64,000 nt of DNA, taken from contig JAQBXR010000001.1 in NCBI GenBank assembly GCA_027623295.1, forward strand, positions 124,001-188,000, in the 5' to 3' direction. This document shows, piece by piece, positions 1 to 7,716 of the stretch (positions within the stretch are counted from its first letter, which is position 1; every line of letters starts with the position of its first letter). This stretch comes from Planctomycetota bacterium (lineage in GTDB: Bacteria; Planctomycetota; UBA1135). The notes under the pieces were generated by a model. That model did no database searches and was not told the origin of the DNA. It saw only the letters and a program-made list of their open reading frames with translations. The translations under genes and the position numbers were made by a program.

Positions 1-1
1 G

Positions 2-532
2 CACGACCTCGCGGTCATCGAAGGCGCGAGCTCTACCGATGTCATCCTCCATGTGTTCGCCGAAGATGCCTCCGACAATCAAGGCTTGGCACGGGTGGTC
101 GCACCTCTTGCCGCCGCACCCGCCGACGTATTCCTGACTCTGCCCGACGTGCCCACCGATGGTGTTTGGAGTTCTACTGGGGCTTATCCCTTCGCCCATT
201 CCTTCACCAATACCTTGATCGGGTCCAGGGGTTTCTACCGCCTTACGGTGGAGGACACCGCCGCGGAGCCTGGACGTTGGCATTTCTGGGTGGCCGCTAG
301 CGTTTCGTCGGTGGACCCATTGGTCTTAGGTTTCCCAAGCCTACGTGAGTCTCCAGCCGATCCTATCGGCACTCCACCGCTCGAGATGGACCCAGGAGGC
401 TCTTGGAGCGCGACTGTGGAGGCCTTTGAGATGCCGGTCGGCTTCCTAGAGCTCGCCTTCTTCTTTACCGAGCTAGAACGCGACGCGATTTCTTGGGCAA
501 AATCTGCGGTGGGGCCAAGCCTAGATTTCTAA
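2..532 (+). CDS. C-terminal part of an unknown protein, cut by the window edge
   Basis: The frame is open from the first bases of the window and ends at a TAA at 530-532, so this is the 3' part of a longer gene. An in-frame GTG at 53 exists, but the frame continues upstream of it without a stop and no ribosome site precedes it. The visible 176 residues are rich in Pro, Ser, Thr and hydrophobic beta-type stretches with many Trp/Phe and few charged clusters. That would fit an exported beta-sandwich protein, but no family is recognised. It is followed closely by the rpsO leader. Function unknown. Confidence 0.6.
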   Translation, partial: HDLAVIEGASSTDVILHVFAEDASDNQGLARVVAPLAAAPADVFLTLPDVPTDGVWSSTGAYPFAHSFTNTLIGSRGFYRLTVEDTAAEPGRWHFWVAASVSSVDPLVLGFPSLRESPADPIGTPPLEMDPGGSWSATVEAFEMPVGFLELAFFFTELERDAISWAKSAVGPSLDF

Positions 533-543
533 GCGAATCTGGC

Positions 544-549
544 TATAAT
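544..549 (+). promoter_or_regulatory. Possible -10 element for rpsO
   Basis: A perfect TATAAT lies about 90 bases before the rpsO start, in the short gap after the upstream gene. No good -35 element is visible at the usual distance and the TG of an extended -10 is one base out of place. This is a weak call made on the -10 box and position only. Confidence 0.3.
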
Positions 550-595
550 CTCCCGACCTTATTTTCAGGGACCTCTTCTTTGAATTTAAGGCATA

Positions 596-610
596 GTGGG
601 CACTGCCCAC
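596..610 (+). promoter_or_regulatory. Hairpin in the rpsO leader
   Basis: A perfect 6-bp stem (GTGGGC / GCCCAC) closes a three-base loop, 28 bases before the rpsO start codon. S15 controls its own translation through leader RNA structures in several bacterial groups, and those structures differ between groups. A regulatory role here is inference; only the hairpin is seen. Confidence 0.4.
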
Positions 611-638
611 CCCGACGAGTACACCTAGAGGAAAAACC

Positions 639-911
639 ATGTCCGTCATTGATAAAGATACCAAAGCAAAAATCGTAAAGGAGTTCGCCCGTTCAGAGGG
701 TGATACCGGTTCCGCAGAAGTCCAGATTGCCCTTCTCACCGAGAGCATCCGTCAACTCACGGAACACTTGAAGATGCATAAGAAAGACAACGGTAGCCGT
801 CGTGGCCTACTCGGCCAGGTAGCCCAACGCCGCAGCCTGATGAAGTACTTGCGCAAGATTGATAGCCATCGACATCACGAGCTTATCGTGAAACTTGGCA
901 TCAGAGGTTAG
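639..911 (+). CDS. rpsO: Ribosomal protein S15
   Basis: Small-subunit ribosomal protein S15 binds the central domain of 16S rRNA and helps assemble the platform. The 90-residue length is normal (about 89). The sequence shows the family signature: [15 protein letters not shown] near residues 22-36, the [13 protein letters not shown] block and the C-terminal RR-x-L-x-KYL segment. The ATG at 639 has a purine-rich AGAGG eight bases upstream. The gene is followed by a strong terminator, yet pnp comes next on the same strand, as in many bacteria where rpsO and pnp form one unit with partial termination between them. Confidence 0.97.
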   Translation: MSVIDKDTKAKIVKEFARSEGDTGSAEVQIALLTESIRQLTEHLKMHKKDNGSRRGLLGQVAQRRSLMKYLRKIDSHRHHELIVKLGIRG

Positions 912-923
912 AAATCTCTCCGA

Positions 924-957
924 TTGAGCACCGCCTTTGGCGGTGCTCAATGTTTTT
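924..957 (+). terminator. Intrinsic terminator after rpsO
   Basis: A perfect 12-bp stem (924-935 with 939-950), GC-rich at its top, closes a three-base loop and is followed by TGTTTTT. This is a textbook Rho-independent terminator. Because pnp has no obvious strong promoter in the 108 bases that follow, it may act as an attenuator between rpsO and pnp. Confidence 0.9.
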
Positions 958-1065
958 CCAGGGTCACATCGGAGGACCCGTTTAGCGCAAGAGAGGCGAA
1001 ATGCCCAGCGTTGAATTTGCGGAATGTTCGAATAACAACACAATAATTAATAGCGGAATAGCGGA

Positions 1066-3369
1066 ATGACAATTTCTTCCAACAAGAATGTGAAATCGGT
1101 CTCTCGTGAGATTGGTGGTCGCACCCTTACCATCGAAACCGGCTGGATTGCTAAACAAACATCCGGGTCGGTCATCGTCAGTTACGGCGAAACGGTGGTC
1201 ATGTCCACAGTAGTGGACGGCGGTCCTAAGGACCTGCCTTTTTTCCCCCTCACGGTCGATTATCGTGAGAAGACTTACTCCGCAGGAAAAATTCCTGGCG
1301 GTTTCTTTAAGCGCGAAGCAGCACCAACCCTGAAGGAAGTGCTCGCCATGCGCATGTTGGACCGTTCGGTCCGTCCGATGTTTACCGCTGGCTTCCAAAA
1401 CGAAGTCCAGCTCATGTCGTCGGTGCTTTCCTTTGACCAGGAGAACGAGCCAGAGGTGCTTTCCATGATCGGCGGTATGGCTGCCATCCACCTCTCCCAC
1501 ATTCCATTCGAAGGAGCCATGGGCGCTGTGCGTCTCGGTTACATCGATGGCAACGTGGTCATCAACCCGACCAAGTCGGTGTTGGAAATGGAGAACAACT
1601 TGCTCGACCTAATCATGTCCGGTACTGATGGTGCCGTATGCATGGTCGAAGCCGGTGCAAAAGAGCTACCTGACGCGGAAGTGTCAAACGTTCTCGCAAC
1701 GGGTCACGCAGTCATCAAGGACATCATCAGCATGCTCGATGAACTGCGCGGCATTTGCGGTAAAGAGAAGCTAGTGGTTGTGGCACCTGTGGCCGATACC
1801 GCGGCTTCCGAAGAAGTGCTCGCCAAGTACGGTGAGGCTCACGTTGAAGCTGTGCTTATGACTCAGGGCAAGTTCGAGCGCTACGCAGCGGTCGATGCCT
1901 TCGTCAAGCAAGTCATCGCCGAAATGGCTCCAGAAGGCGATTCCGAGGAAGCGCAAGCTGAGCAGAAGCGTTACAAGCGTGGTGCAAAGAGTGTCGCCAA
2001 CGACATCGAGCGCAAGATGACCTTGAACAACCGTCGCGTCGATGGTCGCGATGGCAAGGCCATCCGTCAGATCGACATCGAGACCAGCTTGCTGCCTCGC
2101 GTCCACGGTTCCACCTTGTTCACGCGCGGTGAGACCCAAGCGATTGTTGCAACGACCCTCGGCTCTTCTGACGATGAAATGTTCATCGACGGCCTCAACG
2201 CCGAGAAGACCAAGAACAAGTTCTTCCTGCACTACAACTTCCCACCATTCTGTACCGGTGAGGCCAATATGTTGCGCGGAACTTCCCGTCGCGAGAAGGG
2301 ACACGGCAACTTGGCTGAGCGTGCATTGCGTCCAATGCTGCCAGCCCACACCGATTTCCCATACACCATCCGCATCGTGTCGGACATCACCGAGTCCAAC
2401 GGCTCGTCGTCGATGGCCTCCGTATGTGGCGGTTGCTTGTCGATGCTCGACGCAGGTGTACCTATGAAGGCACCTGTTGCAGGTATCGCCATGGGACTGA
2501 TCATGGACGAAGAGTCTGGTCAGTACAACATTCTGTCCGACATCCTCGGCTCCGAAGACCACCATGGCGACATGGACTTCAAAGTGGCTGGAACCGAAGC
2601 TGGTATCACTGCATTGCAGATGGATATCAAGGTTAGGGGACTCAGCGCAGACATCATGTCTGAGGCCATCACCCAGGCTCAAGAAGGTCGTATGCACATT
2701 CTTGGCAAGATGAACGAGGCTCTAGGTGGAGCTCGCGAAAGCATCTCGCAGTACGCCCCGGCGAACAAGTCGGTCAAAGTACCTAAAGAGAAGATTGGCT
2801 TCGTGATTGGGCCTAAGGGCGCGAATATTCGTGAACTGCAGGAAACCTACGGCGTGAACGTGAACATCCTCGACGAGGAAGGCAACGTTCAAGTTTCGGG
2901 AACCCCAGTCGAGAACGTCGATGCATGCATCGATCGCATTCGCCAGCAGACCCGCGTCATCGCCATCGGCGAGCGCTTCAACGGCAAGGTTACGGGAGTC
3001 AAAGACTTCGGTTGCTTTGTCGACCTTGGTGGCGGTCAGGAAGGCATGTGTCACATCTCCGAGTTGGCTCCAGAGCGTACCGAGCAGGTCTCGGATGTCT
3101 GCAACGAAGACGACATGATTGATGTCATTGTGGTCAACGTGGATGAGCGTTCCGGCAAGATTCGCCTCAGCCGTCGCATCGCCTTGTTGCCGGAAGAGGA
3201 AGTTGCAGAGGCTATCGAAGCTGCTGCACGCCCCTCGCGGCCAACCGGCGGTCGTGGACGTGACGACCGTGGACGTGGTCGTGATGACCGTGGACGTGGT
3301 CGTGATGACCGTAGTGGTGGAGATCGGGACCGCGGAAGCCGTGATAGTGGCCGTCGCGAGCGCGTGTAA
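1066..3369 (+). CDS. pnp: Polyribonucleotide nucleotidyltransferase (PNPase)
   Basis: PNPase degrades RNA 3' to 5' by phosphorolysis and is a core part of RNA turnover. The 767 residues show the full layout: two RNase PH domains (about 15-145 and 325-460) around a helical linker, a KH domain with the RNA-binding loop GPKG at 582-585, and an S1 domain at about 637-705 (GKVTGVKDFGCFVDL). A basic-acidic tail follows from about residue 725, with three copies of GRGRDDR and further RD/RG pairs, and is predicted to be disordered. This tail makes the protein longer than the usual ~700 residues. The ATG at 1066 lies after two short GCGGAA repeats rather than a classical ribosome site. Confidence 0.97.
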   Translation: MTISSNKNVKSVSREIGGRTLTIETGWIAKQTSGSVIVSYGETVVMSTVVDGGPKDLPFFPLTVDYREKTYSAGKIPGGFFKREAAPTLKEVLAMRMLDRSVRPMFTAGFQNEVQLMSSVLSFDQENEPEVLSMIGGMAAIHLSHIPFEGAMGAVRLGYIDGNVVINPTKSVLEMENNLLDLIMSGTDGAVCMVEAGAKELPDAEVSNVLATGHAVIKDIISMLDELRGICGKEKLVVVAPVADTAASEEVLAKYGEAHVEAVLMTQGKFERYAAVDAFVKQVIAEMAPEGDSEEAQAEQKRYKRGAKSVANDIERKMTLNNRRVDGRDGKAIRQIDIETSLLPRVHGSTLFTRGETQAIVATTLGSSDDEMFIDGLNAEKTKNKFFLHYNFPPFCTGEANMLRGTSRREKGHGNLAERALRPMLPAHTDFPYTIRIVSDITESNGSSSMASVCGGCLSMLDAGVPMKAPVAGIAMGLIMDEESGQYNILSDILGSEDHHGDMDFKVAGTEAGITALQMDIKVRGLSADIMSEAITQAQEGRMHILGKMNEALGGARESISQYAPANKSVKVPKEKIGFVIGPKGANIRELQETYGVNVNILDEEGNVQVSGTPVENVDACIDRIRQQTRVIAIGERFNGKVTGVKDFGCFVDLGGGQEGMCHISELAPERTEQVSDVCNEDDMIDVIVVNVDERSGKIRLSRRIALLPEEEVAEAIEAAARPSRPTGGRGRDDRGRGRDDRGRGRDDRSGGDRDRGSRDSGRRERV

Positions 3370-3385
3370 TCGCAAATAACTAACG

Positions 3386-3422
3386 AAGGCACGAATTACC
3401 CTTGTGGTAGTTCGTGCCTTTT
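3386..3422 (+). terminator. Intrinsic terminator after pnp
   Basis: A 15-bp stem with one G-U pair (3386-3400 with 3406-3420) encloses a five-base loop and ends in a short T run. It lies 16 bases after the pnp stop and separates pnp from the next transcription unit. Confidence 0.85.
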
Positions 3423-3560
3423 CGCGTCTATATCTTGTGGTGATTGCAGTAGCTCCATGAAAAAGTCGATAAAATGGTCGTTTCCGACTAAAAATGGGCA
3501 AATAGTCTACCTACTGGGCCGTTTAAAGCCTAGACTGATAACTCATCCACAGGAGCAGAG

Positions 3561-3977
3561 ATGAAAACCCTAATTACATTCGCACTCGTAGCACTCGCAC
3601 TTTCCTTCACAACACCTATGGTCGTTGCGGAATCGGAGAGTCCACTTCTCATTCAAGAAGATGTCCAGTTAGACCGGACCAAAGTGCGTTATGGCAATGT
3701 CAGCAAGTTTGATACTGAAGGGACCGAGGTCGTCGGAACTATCCGTTCCACAGAGGTTTACGAGCAAATCCCGGCTTATCAGACGATCCAAAAAGAAGGT
3801 TTAGAGCCAGACTCAGCCCGCTATACCAAGCTGATTCGCCAGGCTACCAAGAGTTATAAGGCTGCCTTAGAAGATGTGGCAAAAGATAAGAGCTTCGTGC
3901 TCATCGTGGAAGAAGGGGGCATTTCCGGTTACGCTCATGTGACCGATGCTACCCCGGACATCATCTCAGCCCTGTAG
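3561..3977 (+). CDS. Small exported protein of unknown function
   Basis: This 138-residue protein starts with a clear Sec signal peptide (hydrophobic stretch at about residues 4-21, then VVAESE). The mature part is charged, has no cysteine and ends with a short beta-type segment, SFVLIVEEGG. No family is recognised. The ATG at 3561 has a good AGGAG ribosome site. The gene ends 16 bases before the secretin-like lipoprotein at 3994, and the two are probably co-transcribed with the GspK-like gene. It could therefore be an accessory periplasmic part of that export or pilus machine. That role is inference from position alone. Confidence 0.75.
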   Translation: MKTLITFALVALALSFTTPMVVAESESPLLIQEDVQLDRTKVRYGNVSKFDTEGTEVVGTIRSTEVYEQIPAYQTIQKEGLEPDSARYTKLIRQATKSYKAALEDVAKDKSFVLIVEEGGISGYAHVTDATPDIISAL

Positions 3978-3993
3978 CGCTTACCAAGCGTTC

Positions 3994-5301
3994 ATGTTTT
4001 CTCTTCGCCAGGCCCGTCTGGCTCCTGGCACGCTCATGCTTTTAGGGCTCCTGGCGCTCAACGCATGCTCCTTCTTTGAGCCCGAGCCGGAAGTCCCTCA
4101 GACGGTCGTTCAGGACCCCGTTTTCTCTGGGCCGCAGACCTTTGAGGAAGAATTTCCCTATGTGCGCATCCAAGAGAATGGAGACGGCAGCCTAAGTGCA
4201 GTCTTGACAGTACCGAAAGGGAGTGGGGTTGAGTTCAAAACACGGTTGGACGCGCAATGTGAATGCCTCCAAATCCCTGAAGGTGGAGAGGCAGAAGCCA
4301 CCGTCGAAGTCATCACGGAGGGAGGTAAAGTTTACAATAATGACCTCACGGCCAAGCGCTTCCCTTGGATTACGGCAGGTGAGTTCAGGGCGGTGGAAGA
4401 TTTATTAGTCCTGACCGGAGATGAAGAGTCCTTGCGCGAAATGTTTGATTCCGTGGACGCTTGGTTTAACTCCGGACCTCAGATTTCTATTGAGGCTGTG
4501 GTGACGGAGAACTTGAACAACTCGGCATTTGATCGAGGTATGGTTCAGGTTGCTGATAATCCATTATTTCAAGATTCGCAGTCCAACTCTTTTTTACGCA
4601 GTATCGGAGGTAATTTCCCTTCGCCAACAAATCCGACTACAGGTGGAGCAGGTCTTGGTGGTGCTTTCCAAGTAGGCCTTATTGACTCTTCCTTCCAGTT
4701 GGATGCGGTGCTTCAGTTCCTGCGCCAAAAGGGCTTGGTGGATATTGTTTCTCAACCACGTATTGTCACGCGGAATGGAGTCACAGCTTCGGTCGAATCC
4801 GTTGAGGAAATCCCGTTCCTTAAGGTTGGAAACGTAACCTTGAATGGTTCCACCGCCTTTACGATTGGAACCAACAGGATTGGCGTGAAAATGTTTGTCA
4901 CGCCGTTCTTGGTTGGCGTCGACACGATTCACCTGGTGATTGATGTTGAGATTAGTCGTCTCGGTCAAGATTTTGTGATCGGTACCGATGCTAATAATCA
5001 ACAGATCGTGGCGCCTTCCTTGAACACCCGCAAAGCGAGTACCGAGGTTTATGTTCGTAATGGCACCCACGTCATTATTGGCGGTCTGAAACTGATCGAG
5101 CATCGGGAAATCGAAAGCAAGGTGCCCATCTTGGGGGATATTCCAGTCATAGGTTGGTTCTTCTCCTCTCGCTCCGATGAAGACGTAGAGACCACGGTGA
5201 CCTTCATGTTCACGCCGAAGATTAAGGATCGCCCAAGTATTGACCGCTTTGGTGTTGGTGAGTTCTTCGATCCGTTCGATCAAGCGGAAGGTTCGAACTA
5301 G
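3994..5301 (+). CDS. Secretin-domain outer-membrane lipoprotein (GspD/PilQ type)
   Basis: Secretins form gated rings in the outer membrane through which type II secretion or type IV pili pass. The C-terminal half carries the hallmark secretin core: VEEIPFLKVG, then THVIIGGL and the near-invariant KVPILGDIPVIGWFF, followed by a TVTFMFTP strand. The N-terminus reads as a lipoprotein signal ending LLALNAC, so I start at ATG 3994; the frame is open to 3946 but the longer form would hide the signal peptide. At 435 residues it is shorter than GspD (~650), so it has fewer N domains. The GspK-like gene follows 20 bases downstream. No GspE, GspF or major pseudopilin gene is in the window. Confidence 0.85.
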   Translation: MFSLRQARLAPGTLMLLGLLALNACSFFEPEPEVPQTVVQDPVFSGPQTFEEEFPYVRIQENGDGSLSAVLTVPKGSGVEFKTRLDAQCECLQIPEGGEAEATVEVITEGGKVYNNDLTAKRFPWITAGEFRAVEDLLVLTGDEESLREMFDSVDAWFNSGPQISIEAVVTENLNNSAFDRGMVQVADNPLFQDSQSNSFLRSIGGNFPSPTNPTTGGAGLGGAFQVGLIDSSFQLDAVLQFLRQKGLVDIVSQPRIVTRNGVTASVESVEEIPFLKVGNVTLNGSTAFTIGTNRIGVKMFVTPFLVGVDTIHLVIDVEISRLGQDFVIGTDANNQQIVAPSLNTRKASTEVYVRNGTHVIIGGLKLIEHREIESKVPILGDIPVIGWFFSSRSDEDVETTVTFMFTPKIKDRPSIDRFGVGEFFDPFDQAEGSN

Positions 5302-5321
5302 GCCGAGCGTCTTTGATAGCG

Positions 5322-6971
5322 ATGCGTTTACCAACAGCCAGGGCACGTCAGGGAGCTAAAACAAGGTCCGGGGAGCGAGGTGTCATCCTCATCCTCACCA
5401 TGTTTGTGCTGTTCTTGGTAATTGCACTAATTACCCAGCTGTCGCTTGGCGCTGAGGTTGCCCACCAGGCAACGTCTAATCGCGCCAATCATTTACGCAT
5501 GACTTTGGCCTGTCGCTCCACGGCAGAGGAAATCCTCACCTTGATCAAGGACGATGCTTCCGGAGAGCCGTCGAGTGGATTCAGCAGTGCGCTTTCTGGG
5601 CCAGGTGCATTCCCAGGTATGGAGGGGATGGGTGCAGCTGGAGGCTTGGGGCAAGATCAAGGCCAAGACGTTGGCGCAGAAGGTGAAGAGGGTGATGGAG
5701 AGGAAGGCGAAGGAGAGGAAGACGCCTCCAACTCGGACTCTTTTGAAGATGGCTGGGCCAGGCCTATGCGCGTGGTGGTGGACGACATCGAAATCACGAC
5801 CTTCGTCAGTGATGAAAACGGGAAGTTCAACCTGCACTTGTTATTAGTCGAGGACGAGCTCGCAGCAGAAGAAAACTTTGAACGTGCGGTGCGCATTTTG
5901 GGCGCCATGCGCAATGACTTTGACGATGACCTCGGCGAATCCGATGCGCGCATCATTTTGGATGAACTTCTTCGGTGGATGCAGGTCGATTCGCGTAATG
6001 AAGAACTGCCTCTTATGCCGCGCCATTCCCTAGACGAGGATTCGAAGTACACCATGCTCAGCGCGCTCGAAGAGATGATGCTGCTGGAGTCGGTGAGTCA
6101 GGAGCTGTTTTACGATCAGGTGCGCCCCAACGAATTGATTGCGCCTGGTTTAGAAAGTATCTTCACGATTTGGACGGTGCCAGCTTTTGAAGCGGCTGGG
6201 GTGAACACTCTAGATTCCGATGGGGCCGCTGGCTCCGCTGCAGATGGAAGCCTGTCCGCGGATGGCTCTGCTGGTCAAGAACCTACTGAGGATGCCGGTG
6301 ATACCGGTGATACCGGTGATGCAGATGCAAGCGATTCCCTCAACAGCGACCGCGATGTCCAAGGCGAAGGCGGCATGGAAGGCGCACTCGATGGCGACCC
6401 GCCGATTGGCACTTTGATTAACATCAACACCGCGCCGCGTGCAGTTATCGAGGGCATGTTCCCGTCCGTGGAACTGACCCCCGTCAAAGTCACCGCGCTG
6501 CTTGAGTATCGCAACGAGGTTGATGAAGATGCCCTCGAAGAACGTGATAACGCGGAAGAGGAGCCCGAGGATAAGGAACTACGGGAATCCATTTATGGTG
6601 AATACGAGCCCGAGCCTAGGCAGTTCTTCCGCTCGTTGGAGCAAGTCACCGAAGTCGAAGGCTTTGACACTGAGGATCTAGAGGAGGAAACCCAGGCTGA
6701 GATTCAGGCCCTGCTTGGCGTGCAGTCTGATATTTTTAGTGTCTACGTGATTGCGAATCGCAAGTTGGATCCGGAATGGGAACCGTCGCGTAGATATCAA
6801 GAGGCGCCGGGCAAAGCCATGCGTCTGAAGGCCGTGGTTTGGCGTCGGACCACGCAAGATGGCGTGAAGCTGATTTATCTGGAGCCATGGCACGAGGTTC
6901 CGTACAGCCGCTGGCGCATCCCTGATTTTCAACGCGACCAGCCGCCGTTTGAGCCGCCTAGTTACCGCTAG
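5322..6971 (+). CDS. GspK-like minor pseudopilin with acidic low-complexity insertions
   Basis: GspK caps the pseudopilus of type II secretion systems. After a basic leader, residues about 20-42 (GERGVILILTMFVLFLVIAL) look like a prepilin signal and membrane helix. Later ININTAPRAVIEGMFP matches the helix-hairpin-helix region typical of GspK, followed by a long acidic segment and a C-terminal beta part. The 549 residues exceed the usual ~330. The excess comes from Glu/Asp/Gly-rich stretches near residues 105-145 and a Gly-Asp-Thr repeat near 325-335, encoded by a 9-base tandem repeat at about 6298-6321. I use ATG 5322; an in-frame TTG at 5313 is the alternative. Confidence 0.75.
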   Translation: MRLPTARARQGAKTRSGERGVILILTMFVLFLVIALITQLSLGAEVAHQATSNRANHLRMTLACRSTAEEILTLIKDDASGEPSSGFSSALSGPGAFPGMEGMGAAGGLGQDQGQDVGAEGEEGDGEEGEGEEDASNSDSFEDGWARPMRVVVDDIEITTFVSDENGKFNLHLLLVEDELAAEENFERAVRILGAMRNDFDDDLGESDARIILDELLRWMQVDSRNEELPLMPRHSLDEDSKYTMLSALEEMMLLESVSQELFYDQVRPNELIAPGLESIFTIWTVPAFEAAGVNTLDSDGAAGSAADGSLSADGSAGQEPTEDAGDTGDTGDADASDSLNSDRDVQGEGGMEGALDGDPPIGTLININTAPRAVIEGMFPSVELTPVKVTALLEYRNEVDEDALEERDNAEEEPEDKELRESIYGEYEPEPRQFFRSLEQVTEVEGFDTEDLEEETQAEIQALLGVQSDIFSVYVIANRKLDPEWEPSRRYQEAPGKAMRLKAVVWRRTTQDGVKLIYLEPWHEVPYSRWRIPDFQRDQPPFEPPSYR

Positions 6972-7605
6972 GAATTCCCTTCAAGGAGTGCTGCAGCTTG
7001 CAGACCTCCGCGCAGGGTTCCAGCATACGCAAGGCACGCTTGAGGTTCCGCACTTCTTGGGCATGCCTTTTGGTAACCCCATCGCGTGCCAACGATGCCA
7101 TCAGTCTGGCCGCGCGCCGCTTGAGGTCTCGCAAGGGCTGGCCATCGGTGATGAGCTCTAAGAGCATGGTGTTGAGGCACCGGACCATCCGACGCGACCT
7201 GCATTGCGGCATGGCGCGTTGCAAGGAACCCTCGGAGCCGTGTCCGAGTAGATAAGCATCGGCGAAAGCTTGGGCGTGCTGCGGAAGCTCCAGCTTGGTA
7301 AGGGGTGCCTCAGCAGCATGCAAGTAGGGCAAAACCTCGCCGATCGAAAAAGTTTGGCGCTTCCAGGTCACCTCGTACTCGCGATAGAGGGCTCGACGGA
7401 GAGCGCGGGTGGCGGTGGCGTCGTCTAGGTCTCTGTCCAGGCAATCTAGCCACAACGCGCCTTGGAGGCCTGTCAAGATGTCCTCCGCGGAACCGAGCGC
7501 GCGGCCCTGCGGAAGGCGTTGCATCCAACGGTGTATCTGCGCGCGCCAAAGCTCCTGAAAGGGGAGCGCGGCTGGCGATTGGGCTAAGGAGGTGTGTGGG
7601 GACAC
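6958..7605 (-). CDS. Unknown helical protein
   Basis: A 215-residue frame runs opposite to its neighbours and overlaps the last 14 bases of the GspK-like gene tail to tail. It begins with GTG at 7605. The product is rich in Leu, Ala and Arg, with six or more evident amphipathic helices and scattered cysteines, and has no signal peptide or membrane segment. No family is recognised. It is the longest frame in this stretch and no convincing plus-strand gene competes for the space, which is the main reason to call it. Its upstream end lies 111 bases from the divergent purA start. Confidence 0.5.
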   Translation of the reverse strand: MSPHTSLAQSPAALPFQELWRAQIHRWMQRLPQGRALGSAEDILTGLQGALWLDCLDRDLDDATATRALRRALYREYEVTWKRQTFSIGEVLPYLHAAEAPLTKLELPQHAQAFADAYLLGHGSEGSLQRAMPQCRSRRMVRCLNTMLLELITDGQPLRDLKRRAARLMASLARDGVTKRHAQEVRNLKRALRMLEPCAEVCKLQHSLKGIPSGN

Positions 7606-7716
7606 CTGCCTAACTTAGCAGCAGGCCAAAAGTTTTGTTGGAATTGCACTCTGCGCTTGCCATCCTGGGAGGTGGGGCGACAATCTCCCCTTCTACTGGC
7701 CACAAAACGCCCGACC

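Noticed and set aside
1771..2697. Long open frame on the minus strand, antisense to pnp (308 residues)
   Set aside because: It lies wholly inside pnp, has no ribosome site and reads as a His/Cys-rich, low-complexity shadow of the pnp codons.
3250..3320. Repeat array resembling a small CRISPR or minisatellite
   Set aside because: The repeats are in frame, contiguous and encode the RG/RD tail of PNPase; no spacers exist.
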